Source of the DNA: Methylomonas sp. LW13
Lineage (GTDB): Bacteria > Pseudomonadota > Gammaproteobacteria > Methylococcales > Methylomonadaceae
Assembly: GCF_016865255.1 (NCBI RefSeq)
Contig: NZ_CP033381.1
Span: 4,650,001 to 4,714,000, forward strand
Length of the DNA stretch: 64,000 bases
Direction of reading: 5' to 3'
Shown here: positions 33,801 to 40,336 of the stretch, in pieces
Position numbering within the stretch: the stretch's first letter is position 1
Layout of the letters: each line of letters opens with the position of its first letter
Notes under the pieces: model-generated
Told to the model about the DNA's origin: nothing
The model's input: only the letters and a program-made list of their open reading frames with translations
The model's database searches: none
Program-made: the position numbers and the translations under genes

Positions 33801-35174
33801 GTTTCGGCCAACGGCAGCATTACCGGTATCGGCGATGCGTTAGTCGCGGCAGCCAAGTCTACCGATATTTGGGCCGGCCAGGATTTGTACAATCTGAGCC
33901 TGGCGATCCAGAATATTAATGCCGGCGATGTCACGAGTATCAGTATAGGCCGCGACCTGGTATTTCCGATCTTGCGCGACCCCACCACCGGCACGGTGCA
34001 AGGCTCGCCCGGCGGCATTCAGTTGGCGGGTCCGGGTTTGCTGAATATCTGGGCGGGACGCAATGTCGATCTGGGGAGCTCCGAGGGCATTACCACGGTC
34101 GGACCACTGTTGAATTCGGCCTTACCGCAAACCGGCGCCGATATTATTGTCATTGCCGGCAGTAGCTTGCAGCACGATACCCGGCCGCTGGAGGATTTTC
34201 TGAATGACTATGTCGCCAACGGCGCTTACCAGGACCGTCTGGCCGAGTTGAACCTGCAAACCACCACAGCCGGTCGTCTGGCGGTTGCTCTGGATATTTT
34301 GTTCACGGAAATTCGCGCCACAGCTGTCTCCGCCGCCAGCTTACCGGACAAGGAAAAAGCCGCCGCTTACCAACGCGGGTACGCTGCCATCGCCCGCTTA
34401 TTTCCAAGCAGTCCGTCCGGGGGTATCCGGCTATTTTTCAGTCGCATCCAGACCCTATACGGCGGCGATATTGATCTGTTGGCACCCGGCGGCATGATCA
34501 ACGTCGGCCTGGCGTCGGCATTTACCGGGCAGAAAAGCCAGGACCAGCTCGGCGTAGTGGCGCAACGCGAAGGCGACGTCAACATCCTGGTCAATGGCGA
34601 CTTACAAGTCAATCGATCCAGGATATTTACGCTGGACGGCGGCGACATTACCGCTTGGTCTTCGGAGGGGAATATCGACGCCGGCCGTGGCGCAAAATCA
34701 GCTATCTCGACACCCAAACCCAAAGTCAGTCTGGACGCTAACGGCAATCTGGTCGTGGTGTTTCCGGCCACTGTATCGGGCAGCGGGATTCGCGCGCAAT
34801 CGGGTTTTAACCGCAAACGCATCGGTAATGTTTATTTGCTAACCCCGCGCGGTTACGTCGATGCTGGCGAGGCGGGTATCGGCGGCGGCAAAGTCATTTT
34901 GCCCGGCCAGGTTAGAGGCGTTGACAACATTCAAATCGCCAATCCAGCGCCGGCCCCTGCGGCTCAGGTTAGCAATCCCATGATCGCCGGCGATGCCGCC
35001 GCTGCCGCAGCGGCGAAATCCGCAGCCGGGAAATCATTTGGCGACGAGGAGGAAACTATCGACAAACGCGCTAAAAAAGCCAGGAAAGTAGCGGTTCTTG
35101 ACAGCCAGGTTGTCGGCTTTGGCAAATGCAGTATCACCGATGTGCGCAACGGCATACCCGGATGCGGCGGTTAA
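24819..35174 (+). CDS. Giant TpsA exoprotein, filamentous haemagglutinin family (3451 aa)
   Basis: The protein has 3451 residues. A signal peptide (ILTGGVLAISSVADSWADG) is followed by the TPS secretion domain (~40-320), with NANGFVFGNGASVNTNSLVA followed by TNLKI near residues 144-168, the conserved signature that TpsB recognises. The remainder is a long right-handed beta-helix built of repeating units such as GGDVSLTA, SGGLDI and KIDVSG. The C-terminal ~900 residues resemble the DUF3739-type end of filamentous haemagglutinins. The last 15 residues hold two cysteines (3437 and 3449; CSITDVRNGIPGC), in a protein that otherwise shows almost none, which may form an anchoring loop. Its secretion partner is the TpsB at 12715-14370. 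No interruptions in frame. Confidence 0.93.
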   Translation: MNTPITPFTGKEPLLRLSIRRILTGGVLAISSVADSWADGGLPVSINAGGANPSALADLTSAARHPGINVGHASANYSADGQKLTIHQTTDKTVLDWQSFNIDAGKSVQFAQPTSSSVALNNIHQLDASKISGTLSANGQVYLVNANGFVFGNGASVNTNSLVATNLKIADEVFAQGISKVVDANASANNKDALAALAGDGTVYRNTGNGNREKIRILVEAGAQIGTGSGGRVIMAAPQVENRGTISAPDGQVILAAATDKVYLQETDDDNLRGLLVEVKTGGDVKNLGKILTERGNTTLMGFAVTQQGVISASTSVALNGSVRLLAREGARLEAGDNRYRLKPLSTSRTTAADDGLGTEASVTLESGSLTTATLDASAGGAVSGQAQPKSKIDLQAGQIRLKSAAQIVAHGGDVSLTASATPANPLSTSSADNTSRIVLAAGSKIDVSGVKNIELPMSANIVDVELRNNELRDAPLQKTGFLHGKTVQVDSRTGTTLADISGALEKVQHSIEERNLDAGSVHLQSEGDVIVQPGADIEISGGSIHYLAGKITTSKLRSNSSIVDIASADPNLTYQQILNSSYYQSDYYQGGDAGSLIIKTRDLGLSGNILAGTVNSAYQRTADKWVSGGALRIDTTWSNQYQQDLVFSNGAGYAYGAELDTAVPIYLSSGLFAQGVNRLTVSSGGKLTIPQNTRLSLAKAGSLSLQAGEIEVLGNIQTPTGNVELKTRRGLDPTRDLSGRLHLAAGSVIDSSGSWINDLVDSKNAQILKPLTIDGGNILLQAQGDLLLDGGSKISASAGAALNNNTKTKNGHGGNIDLISAGLDPSVLSLGAIMSAYALQQGGVLSITANGIQLGGASGDPHVLNLSPALLQSGGFSGYRLTANAGDLNIADGTQIHLQQSNWQLKATAIKAASGSDLSTLVQLAVLPDDIRDAVDLSLNLSHNASIAGGYVAERAIRIGSHTAIIGDPGADFSLKSDANIYIDGSLLAPAGKISLQLSSPPSALDKGYNPNQAIALGHNAILNTAGATVWTTNAQRLALGNVLAGGRIDLNAERGYILTAAGSRMDVSGTQSAIDIVNAKGKSRQTLASAGGSINLTAAEGMLLQGQLQGRAGQGTTAAGSGSAAAGGTLKLELNTQHRGEPEEQIFTTGDRVIHFSAELPNLPDAAQLAANGIPDTFNGQAYISARQIQEGGFGSLGLAASVIQPDQYSATPVRPERGEIRFEGDLSLTLAQNLKLDAPLISHAGYGQVALTSNTFSLGSSWNRAAHGNLGAAIGSVGLSINAQLIDLFGSSEIAGFAQTSLNSSGDIRLTGINPNSEADLIGGLSLSGNLSLSARQIYPTTLSKYSLKLDAALNPNGLIDILPGIGNWYTPLSAVGQLNINAPNIVSHGVLLAPFGNIALNAGNSLTLAAGSFTSVSDDDGIVIPFGRTQGGLDWIYPLGTYNNIQNGTPQKAITLSAPDINLAGDAVVNLNGGGDLSAFEFIAGPGGSIDTLDPTSPGYQQNYAVLPNYQADFVAFDPLEFAKSGLNLGDSIFLSANSGLAAGYYLLLPAHYALLPGAYLITPQANTTDMAAGTKSLRTDGSTIVAGYRYSAGTNIADSRWSGFAVESGAISRTRSEYQETTTSNFFAGNSLPQDAGNLSLLAGNSLQMAAQISATAAPGGLGGMLDISADRLAVVSSRSIGVDPGTVLLADELNRLGVDSLLLGGRRSRGNGQTQLTVGAQTVTVAAGSRLQAPEILLAASDTVSLAGDTTLSNAGTISRTDTNLKVINTDGSSDGALLRVSAGSQANVVRAADALTGLRGTLDIADGATLSSAGSILLDASKDTRFSGNIAMNQGELTLSSSRISLGDTGGSDGLQLSAATLNGLRVDKLTLNSFGAIDIAGAMNLQLKDLVLNAASLYGYGSSNQIAAINAETITLKNSGSAPTAFTAAGNGQLNLTANTITLGAGEYAWSGFQQISLQGLNAVVNSGTADIRADSDVTIATPIWTATAGANSSLNLGSHDLTTLAAGTAPQSDALGARLSVAAEQINHQGHIELASGIVKLQAAQTLSISGSIDTSGRDIDLAGHHVNTGGGSIFLKSAGGSLTLNAGSLLDVSGSQLGGDAGTLSLSSGLGHLTLTGEIRGLGYQGARGGNINMDATTSSGATFSVLNNYLTNAGFNGDWSIRQRSGDLTVAASDYVKAHNLNLSVDTGKLDVFGTLDVGDQQAGSIRLSAGDSINILACAKLNAASTAAGKPGGSVVISSMDADNDGDHGVTVATGANIDVSGGAGGSVEAVVNRFGNGDAAVSIASGSVLGAHTLNVSATAHYRDIPLSNSQIGAWRGETQQYLNAAAANADLQQRLGGFSLQAGVDIVSSGDLTLDLTESLTGMNWTQQSSSIWKTSLTDAAGVVNALQQIGSNGVVRNLTEAASSSLTADGTYYFDANPQSATFRTLFVRIFPNAGAANIKYKPSNINGSLISHNGWDLAFPDSQGRSWHFDNGNSVGALSVRAAGKLHINQTLSDGFALYDSSQLAGMLGVNGNWLRTLVLQTGQSWNYNLVAGADLTSADPLAVQSSLNAGSLTVAANTSVRTGTGNINVAAASDITLSDATSTIYTAGRAADTERWGNFSNALVAAAFFVEYPFDGGDVSLNAGGNVIGAASPQLMSDWLQRTGNWDASDGISAADRATAWGIMFDGLVVQNSANARIQNLKFGFRENIGALGGGDVSIKAGADIHDLSVMLPTSAKPVGVTDNGLVVENRWQLQGGGNLEVHAGGDIAGGVFYVDKGTTDIRADGAITGGSQYTAGPVFALGDAQFQVQAASGIDVGTVLNPFSLTPAKFLDKTSYFSSYSADSAIELQTLAGNLVLNNDVQAIVQAYKIFDQASPMGRAILKSTDYPLLTLYPGNLHAQALSGGLEIVNSMTLYPAAESSLNLLANGDISIGNDSSGTRVNQLDVDPARLQSAAQPATTVAGATKYLFTTPFGGDASTVHAPQPIHRNDTSRNRIVSANGSITGIGDALVAAAKSTDIWAGQDLYNLSLAIQNINAGDVTSISIGRDLVFPILRDPTTGTVQGSPGGIQLAGPGLLNIWAGRNVDLGSSEGITTVGPLLNSALPQTGADIIVIAGSSLQHDTRPLEDFLNDYVANGAYQDRLAELNLQTTTAGRLAVALDILFTEIRATAVSAASLPDKEKAAAYQRGYAAIARLFPSSPSGGIRLFFSRIQTLYGGDIDLLAPGGMINVGLASAFTGQKSQDQLGVVAQREGDVNILVNGDLQVNRSRIFTLDGGDITAWSSEGNIDAGRGAKSAISTPKPKVSLDANGNLVVVFPATVSGSGIRAQSGFNRKRIGNVYLLTPRGYVDAGEAGIGGGKVILPGQVRGVDNIQIANPAPAPAAQVSNPMIAGDAAAAAAAKSAAGKSFGDEEETIDKRAKKARKVAVLDSQVVGFGKCSITDVRNGIPGCGG

Positions 35175-35834
35175 AGCGATATTCAACACCGGAAAACGCT
35201 ATATTGAACTCAGATGTCAACCTGAGAGTGCATTACCGGACAAAAAGTATTGAAGAAATCGTGAATTTTGACCACATCAATCGTCACTCATTAAATGAGC
35301 CATCCACATAACAATCCGAGTAAACTCGTTCCTGTCGGACCTAGGCTGGATTTCTTATTGTCAAACCTAGATTAGTTAAATTCAATCCGATTTCAGCATG
35401 CTACAACAGACTAAATTATGAATAGATCAGTATATTCCTGTGGCCGTTGACCTTCCAATTGCTGACATTAGATTGGATGGAGTGATCGTCCGAAAAGGGT
35501 CGATTCCAGCCGATTAAAACCATACAAAATAATAATCAGCGTCCGCTTCGCCATATTTCATCGCCAGCACCTCGCTTGGAATTTCGAAACAGATACCCCC
35601 CCGAACTCGACCTCCGCCACCAATCCAAACACCACTCCATGCCACAAGCTTGGCTCGAAGCGCAGGAGCAACAAGAACACCGAGTGCGCTGTAAAGCGCC
35701 ATGTCACTCGTCGCCATCGACTATTTTCTCGATGCCATCGGCAGCATGTCGTTCAATCGTCATTTATTAAGTTTAATTTAAGGACCTGAGGAGATAGTAG
35801 CCACCAACACAAACTGAAAGCCGGAGAAATAATC
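35175..35834. other. Intergenic region with possible gene remnants
   Basis: About 660 bp after the TpsA stop. No rho-independent terminator is obvious. A 62-codon minus-strand frame (ATG near 35699, stop at 35514) ends in EVLAMKYGEADADYYFVWF and looks protein-like but has no start signal or family. The stretch GATCGTCCGAAAAGGGTCGA near 35490 resembles debris seen beside degraded genes. The last 40 bp hold the leader of the next gene. Confidence 0.4.
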
Positions 35835-36131
35835 ATGAGACAGGCCACATCATTCGATGCCAATAATGCCCTTGCTCAAGTTAAGTACGCCATAAAAGAT
35901 TTGATACACTCGGATTATGACGATAACGAAGACGATGTGATTTACACCGCCAATAAATTGAATGCTGTATTGCGTATGGTGCATGACAACCATCAATCCT
36001 GGAACGATGAAGCGATTCGTGAATTTGTGATGCGCCAGCATGATCCATTGCGACACATCCCGGTTAAGTCGGAAAAGCTCCATCACCGGGTGCGCCATAT
36101 TCAGCAAGATATTATCGTTAAATTTTCCTGA
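35835..36131 (+). CDS. Small conserved-looking hypothetical protein (98 aa)
   Basis: The protein has 98 residues starting MRQATSFDANNALAQVKYAI, acidic in the middle (SDYDDNEDDVIY) and basic at the end (RHIPVKSEKLHHRVRHIQQD). It is predicted soluble and mostly helical, with no signal peptide and no motif I recognise. It is likely a real gene: GGAG lies 10 nt before the ATG and the composition is ordinary. It is isolated between the TpsA gene and a convergent transglycosylase gene. Function unknown. Confidence 0.65.
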   Translation: MRQATSFDANNALAQVKYAIKDLIHSDYDDNEDDVIYTANKLNAVLRMVHDNHQSWNDEAIREFVMRQHDPLRHIPVKSEKLHHRVRHIQQDIIVKFS

Positions 36132-36173
36132 CTGTAAGGGCTACCCAGTAGGGACCAAAATCAGGCGGCGAAT

Positions 36174-37247
36174 CTACAACCCCGGAATCCCCATCTGTTG
36201 AATCCGCATGGCGTTATCGCCTTCTTCATAAGCCAGCAATTTGCCGTCGTGCTGATAAAGCTTAAACGCCAAGGCATACGACAACACCCGGATCGGGTAG
36301 TCGCGCGGTAGGGTTTGCAGGTAAGGCTGCAGCGTCGCAAAGTCGGTGGCGCCGTATTGCTGCATGATGAAACGCAAGCCGCCGTTGCGCGGCCCGATGT
36401 TATAGGCTAGCAAGCCTAAAAACAGATCGCCGTGCATTTGTTGCAGATAATGTTTAAAGGTGGCGGCGGCGACAAAGGCGTTGTGCCTGGGATCGTTGAC
36501 TTGCAGCTCCTCCACATCCAGTTCGTCGGCGGCCTCGCGGGTAATGGCTTTGGGAACGACGGTAATCTGGAACAGGCCTTTGCCGCCATCGAAGCTGTCG
36601 CGCGGCATGAACGAAGACTCGGTGGCGGCGATACCTTGCAGCAAATTGACATCGACATCAAATGCCTTGGCCGCGTCCTCGATGGCCGGATTAAAAGCGT
36701 CGGCGCGCGCCATCATTTTTTGCAGGCCGCCGACGCCGTGGCGGCGGTAGGCGGCATAGACTTGATGAGCCAGCGTCACACGCTCGGCTTCCTGCTTGCC
36801 GCCCACCAAGGTGCGAAAATGCGTGAACACCGAGGTGTAGCCGTCGTGCATGACAAACCAGCCGGTCGACGCGGCAAGACTGACAGCCAAAGCCGCCGGC
36901 AGGTATTCCAGCCGCCCGTGCAACCAACTACGCACTCGCGACCAAGCAATCAATATGGCAACCACCGCCATCATCAAGATCAACACGCCCAATGCGAACG
37001 GCAGCAAACTGGTGAAAAACCCGGAACCTGACGCCCAATTGGCCGAATAACCCAACAGGAACATGGTCGCCAAAACCGCCGCCACCGCCAACGCCAGCGC
37101 TTCCAAGGCGATCAGCCACCAATTCGGCAGACGCGGCTTCGCCTTCCGCCGCGATTTGCCGGGAGATTTCCGGCGATTGGCGGATTTGGCGCGAACCGGT
37201 TGCGCCGGTCTTGGTTGAGATTTGGTTAGCGTGATTGGCCGAGTCAT
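36174..37247 (-). CDS. Membrane-bound lytic transglycosylase with SLT domain
   Basis: The protein has 357 residues from the ATG at 37247; an ATG at 37271 would add eight residues and neither has a good ribosome site. The N-terminus is strongly basic (Lys/Arg/Pro-rich), followed by two or three transmembrane helices (~45-125). The C-terminal catalytic domain (~195-355) has LLQGIAATESSFMPR with the presumed catalytic Glu in ATESS, GGKGLFQI (the usual 'xxGLMQ' site), and LFLGLLAYNIGP (the 'AYNxG' motif). Such enzymes cleave peptidoglycan glycan strands. Here the domain is tethered to the inner membrane instead of being a lipoprotein. Confidence 0.85.
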   Translation of the reverse strand: MTRPITLTKSQPRPAQPVRAKSANRRKSPGKSRRKAKPRLPNWWLIALEALALAVAAVLATMFLLGYSANWASGSGFFTSLLPFALGVLILMMAVVAILIAWSRVRSWLHGRLEYLPAALAVSLAASTGWFVMHDGYTSVFTHFRTLVGGKQEAERVTLAHQVYAAYRRHGVGGLQKMMARADAFNPAIEDAAKAFDVDVNLLQGIAATESSFMPRDSFDGGKGLFQITVVPKAITREAADELDVEELQVNDPRHNAFVAAATFKHYLQQMHGDLFLGLLAYNIGPRNGGLRFIMQQYGATDFATLQPYLQTLPRDYPIRVLSYALAFKLYQHDGKLLAYEEGDNAMRIQQMGIPGL

Positions 37248-37401
37248 CGAAAGTAACAAAGCATGTAACATTAATCCGAAATATCGAGATTGGCGGCGGC
37301 GAAAAGCCGGCCGTAAAGACTCGCGCTGGCGTTTGCCGATACAGGCGGTATATTCCTGCCGACATCATCACCCTTAACTACTATAAAGCAGGTCCACAAC
37401 C

Positions 37402-38385
37402 ATGCACAACGCCTTCCGCCCGGCCTGGTGGCTGAACAGTCCGCATTTGCAGACTATCTATCCGGCTTTTTTGCGGCGTATCTCGCCACCGGCCGGCATC
37501 CGCCGCGAACGGCTGGACACGCCTGACGGCGACTTTCTGGACATCGACTGGGTGGATAACGGCGATAGGCCGCTGGTGATTCTGTTGCATGGCCTGGCCG
37601 GCAGCAGCCGTTCCGGTTACATCCAGGGCCTGCAACACAGTTTGCTGGCGGCCGGCTTTGCCAGCGTGGCGCTGAATTTTCGCGGTTGCAGCGGTGAGAT
37701 GAACCGGCTGGCGCGTTGCTACCACTCCGGCGAAACCGAAGACATCGAGTTTTTGTATTGGACTTTACGCCAGCGTTTTCCGGAGCGGGCGATGGCGGCG
37801 ATAGGTTTTTCCTTGGGCGGCAACGTCTTACTGAAATGGCTGGGTGAACAAGGCGATAAGCTTGAGTTATCGGCGGCGGTAGCGGTATCCGTACCGTTGT
37901 TGTTAAGCGAATGCGCCGACAAGCTGGATCGTGGCTTCTCGAAACTCTATCGCGACTATTTACTGCGCGAGCTGAAACAGTACATGCGCGTCAAACTCCG
38001 GCATTTGCAAGGCATCGGCCAACACGAACAAGCTGAGCGGATTTTAAAATTAGGCGACCTCTCGGGCATCAAGTCCTTCTGGCAATACGACGATAAAGTC
38101 GTGGCCGGCTTGCACGGCTTTACAGACGCCCACGATTACTACCGGCGCAGCAGTTCCCGGCAATTTCTGAAGCATATCCGCGTACCAACTTTAATTTTGC
38201 AAGCCAGGGACGATCCGTTCATGACCGAGCGAGTATTGCCGACCGCCACGGAATTATCCGATCAGGTGCAACTGGAAGTGTGCGCAGGCGGCGGACATGT
38301 GGGATTTGTGAGCGGAGGGTTGTTCAGGCCGGCGTATTGGCTGGAGGCGCGGATTGGTGGATTTCTGCGGCAACACCTACCATAG
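37402..38385 (+). CDS. YheT-family alpha/beta hydrolase
   Basis: The protein has 327 residues. It begins with the family's NPHLQT-like block (WWLNSPHLQTIYPAFLRR), then VILLHGLAGSSRSGYIQGLQ (oxyanion region), ALNFRGCSGEMN, the nucleophile elbow GFSLGGNVLLKWLGE, and the late acid and base residues in LILQARDDPFM and AGGGHVGFV. This is the YheT/EMB8 group of esterases, whose substrate is unknown. It is oriented away from the lytic transglycosylase gene (131-155 bp gap), so it probably has its own promoter. Confidence 0.9.
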   Translation: MHNAFRPAWWLNSPHLQTIYPAFLRRISPPAGIRRERLDTPDGDFLDIDWVDNGDRPLVILLHGLAGSSRSGYIQGLQHSLLAAGFASVALNFRGCSGEMNRLARCYHSGETEDIEFLYWTLRQRFPERAMAAIGFSLGGNVLLKWLGEQGDKLELSAAVAVSVPLLLSECADKLDRGFSKLYRDYLLRELKQYMRVKLRHLQGIGQHEQAERILKLGDLSGIKSFWQYDDKVVAGLHGFTDAHDYYRRSSSRQFLKHIRVPTLILQARDDPFMTERVLPTATELSDQVQLEVCAGGGHVGFVSGGLFRPAYWLEARIGGFLRQHLP

Positions 38386-38438
38386 TCAACGGCAAGGTGA
38401 AATATTCTTGGCGAAGAAGCCTGAAGCCAGCTCCGCAC

Positions 38439-38858
38439 CTACGATTGCTTTCGTCGCTTGTTCCGATGATAGGTCAAGGCCATAGCAATACAGATTGACA
38501 GGCTATCCATGTCGACGTCTTCAGTTTCTCGAAAGACAATCGCCCGATTGCCCTCGTATTTAAACTGGTGCGGAAATAGCGTCCGAAAGGTTTCTACCAA
38601 ATTCGTTGTGCAGATGAAATACATGGCATATTGGTTAGGTTTCTCTTTCTTCCATGCCATTCTGATCGTACTGCCACATCCGGTTTCGGCGGTCATATAA
38701 GCAGGCTCGCCCCACTTTAGGGTTTCCTCTAGCTGTCCGACACCCTCGCTAGCCGCCACAGCAAAGATTGCTTCGCGAAGCACCAGCATTTTCCGACGAA
38801 TTTCCAGCGGATAGTCGTCGAAGACTGCCTTGACGGCCGTATTTAGAAATTGCTTCAT
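38439..38858 (-). CDS. DUF1801 (YdhG-type) protein
   Basis: The protein has 139 residues with the DUF1801 pattern: LNTAVKAVFDDYPLEIRRKM, LEETLKWGEPAYM (the conserved kWG.P.y motif) and TIRMAWKKEKPNQYAMYFIC, then a C-terminal basic tail. The fold is known from structures but no biochemical function is established. It is convergent with the hydrolase gene. Confidence 0.75.
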   Translation of the reverse strand: MKQFLNTAVKAVFDDYPLEIRRKMLVLREAIFAVAASEGVGQLEETLKWGEPAYMTAETGCGSTIRMAWKKEKPNQYAMYFICTTNLVETFRTLFPHQFKYEGNRAIVFRETEDVDMDSLSICIAMALTYHRNKRRKQS

Positions 38859-39037
38859 AAAGGGTAAAGACTCTCGGAATTGTTGGGTTAAATCAGCGCT
38901 AGACGAATGCCGTCAACTTAAGCTAAGTATAAAAGCTTAGTCATTCTGCAGATTTAAGTCATCGATCCAATCAATCAGCCCCAGCTCGTAGTATTTTCTA
39001 CAGAAACAGCTATATCTGCCTATGCTGCCCGCCAACG

Positions 39038-39274
39038 CTAAAACTCATCCCCAGCCAAAGGCTCACGTTTGGGTACCTTGGCCAAAATGGTCTGGAAAGC
39101 GGCTTTGTCGGCTCGTTCGGCTCGAGCCTGCAGGTAGTCTTCGGTGGCGATAGCCGAGACTTTTTCGGCAACGGCGCTGGCAATAAATTGATTGATCGAT
39201 ACACCTTCTTTACTCGCCAGTTCCTTGATGTGACGGTGTATGGAATCGGGCAATCTCAGACTTAATGCACTCAT
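39038..39274 (-). CDS. Ribbon-helix-helix antitoxin (HicB/Arc-like)
   Basis: The protein has 78 residues. The N-terminus SALSLRLPDSIHRHIKELAS followed by KEGVSINQFIASAVAEK is a ribbon-helix-helix DNA-binding domain of the type found in antitoxins (sLRLP...h..l...A...g.SlNqfI). The C-terminal tail is acidic and flexible, suitable for binding a toxin. Its start overlaps the stop of the PIN toxin gene by 4 bp (ATGA), so the two are co-translated. It probably neutralises the PIN nuclease and represses the operon. Confidence 0.85.
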   Translation of the reverse strand: MSALSLRLPDSIHRHIKELASKEGVSINQFIASAVAEKVSAIATEDYLQARAERADKAAFQTILAKVPKREPLAGDEF

Positions 39275-39684
39275 GGTAGACGCTCCAGCAAAGTTTTTGG
39301 CGTAATGGCTTCGACGCCGAATTTTTCGATACGGGCAAAATCTTTTAAATTATGGGTAACAATGGTGTTTACTCGGGCAGCAACGGCCAACTCCAAAACT
39401 AAATCATCTTTCGGGTCCGGCAAATAAGGTCGCCATAAAAAATACACCTTTTGATGACGGCTAAACGCGCACAAGTTATCGAGTACTATGTCTACTTCAG
39501 CATCGGTCAGTTGCAGCATGGAACGGTTGAGTTTCAAAACGTCCTCATACTCGAACAAAAGCGGTGTCGATATGGCTGTTTGCAACTGCCCACCGGCTAA
39601 AAGCTCCAGCAATTTAAAGGATGCGCCGTTAGCGGAATACAAGCCGGCGAACAGAACATTAGTATCCAGTACAATCTCAAACAT
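39271..39684 (-). CDS. PIN-domain toxin (putative toxin-antitoxin ribonuclease)
   Basis: The protein has 137 residues from the ATG at 39684; a TTG at 39717 would extend it. FEIVLDTNVLFAGLYSANGA carries the first catalytic Asp of the PIN fold. LFEYEDVLK contributes the conserved Glu, and LPDPKDDLVLELAVAARVNT with IVTHNLKDF contributes the remaining acidic and Asn/Asp residues of the TIGR00305 family. Such toxins are Mg-dependent RNases. The toxin gene comes first and the antitoxin second, the reverse of the usual order. Confidence 0.88.
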   Translation of the reverse strand: MFEIVLDTNVLFAGLYSANGASFKLLELLAGGQLQTAISTPLLFEYEDVLKLNRSMLQLTDAEVDIVLDNLCAFSRHQKVYFLWRPYLPDPKDDLVLELAVAARVNTIVTHNLKDFARIEKFGVEAITPKTLLERLP

Positions 39685-39770
39685 ACCACATACGGTATCA
39701 CCATTATAATGACTCAAACAAATTCTTTACTGCCTGCTCTCATGCAAACAGCCTCGCCAAAAGGAGTTTT

Positions 39771-40217
39771 ATGACAAACACTCACTCCCAAGTCCTATTC
39801 CTCTGCACCGGCAACTACTACCGCAGCCGGTTTGCCGAGTATTTATTCAATCATCACGCGCCGGATTATGCCCTGCCTTGGCGGGCGTTTTCGCGCGGGC
39901 TGGCTATCGAGCTGCTGAAAGATGATGCCGGGCCGCTTTCGCCGCACACTCGGCATGGCTTGGCCTTGCGGGAGATCCCCATCGAGCCCGTCCGCGCGCC
40001 GCTTGCGCTGACCGAGCAGGACTTGACCACCGCCCACCGCATCATCGCCTTGAAGCAAACCGAGCATCAACCCTTGTTGCATAGCCGCTTTCCGGCCTGG
40101 GTGGATCGCGTGGAATACTGGCAGGTAGACGACATAGAAGACGCGCACCCGAGCGAGGCCTTGCCGCAGATAGAAGCGGCGGTATTGGCTTTGCTGCGGC
40201 GCTTGGGCAAGCAATAG
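39771..40217 (+). CDS. Low-molecular-weight protein tyrosine phosphatase-like / arsenate reductase-like protein
   Basis: The protein has 148 residues. Near the N-terminus, VLFLCTGNYYRSRFAEYLFN contains the C-X5-R phosphate loop (Cys-Thr-Gly-Asn-Tyr-Tyr-Arg-Ser) of the LMW phosphatase/ArsC superfamily; the usual CxGNxxRS is preserved with two Tyr in the loop. The C-terminal DDIEDAHPSEALPQ supplies a D-D-P-like acid loop in modified form. The substrate is unknown. The start has a very good AAGGAG ribosome site. A terminator follows at 40279. Confidence 0.8.
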   Translation: MTNTHSQVLFLCTGNYYRSRFAEYLFNHHAPDYALPWRAFSRGLAIELLKDDAGPLSPHTRHGLALREIPIEPVRAPLALTEQDLTTAHRIIALKQTEHQPLLHSRFPAWVDRVEYWQVDDIEDAHPSEALPQIEAAVLALLRRLGKQ

Positions 40218-40278
40218 TCAGGCAAAAAACCGTCAGAGGAACTTACCCGCTCAACGCCGATCTTTTAGCAAGCGGTAA

Positions 40279-40323
40279 TAACACAGCGCGGTGCTGTGTT
40301 ACTATTTTCTTCCTTTATTTTTT
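40279..40323 (+). terminator. Rho-independent terminator between the phosphatase gene and moaA
   Basis: TAACACAGC (40279-40287) pairs with GCTGTGTTA (40293-40301) around a 5-nt loop, followed by a T-rich run (CTATTTTCTTCCTTTATTTT). It lies 62 bp after the phosphatase stop and ends 14 bp before the moaA ATG, so moaA either starts transcription very close to its start codon or is attenuated by this structure. Confidence 0.7.
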
Positions 40324-40336
40324 CTGTTCGAATGTA

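Noticed and set aside
35514-35699. A 62-codon minus-strand gene after the TpsA gene
   Set aside because: No ribosome site, no recognised family and located in apparently decayed DNA; mentioned only in the intergenic entry.
40218-40336. Moco riboswitch upstream of moaA
   Set aside because: The only structure is a simple 9-bp hairpin with a T-rich tail that fits a terminator; the multi-stem Moco RNA pattern was not seen and the space is too short.
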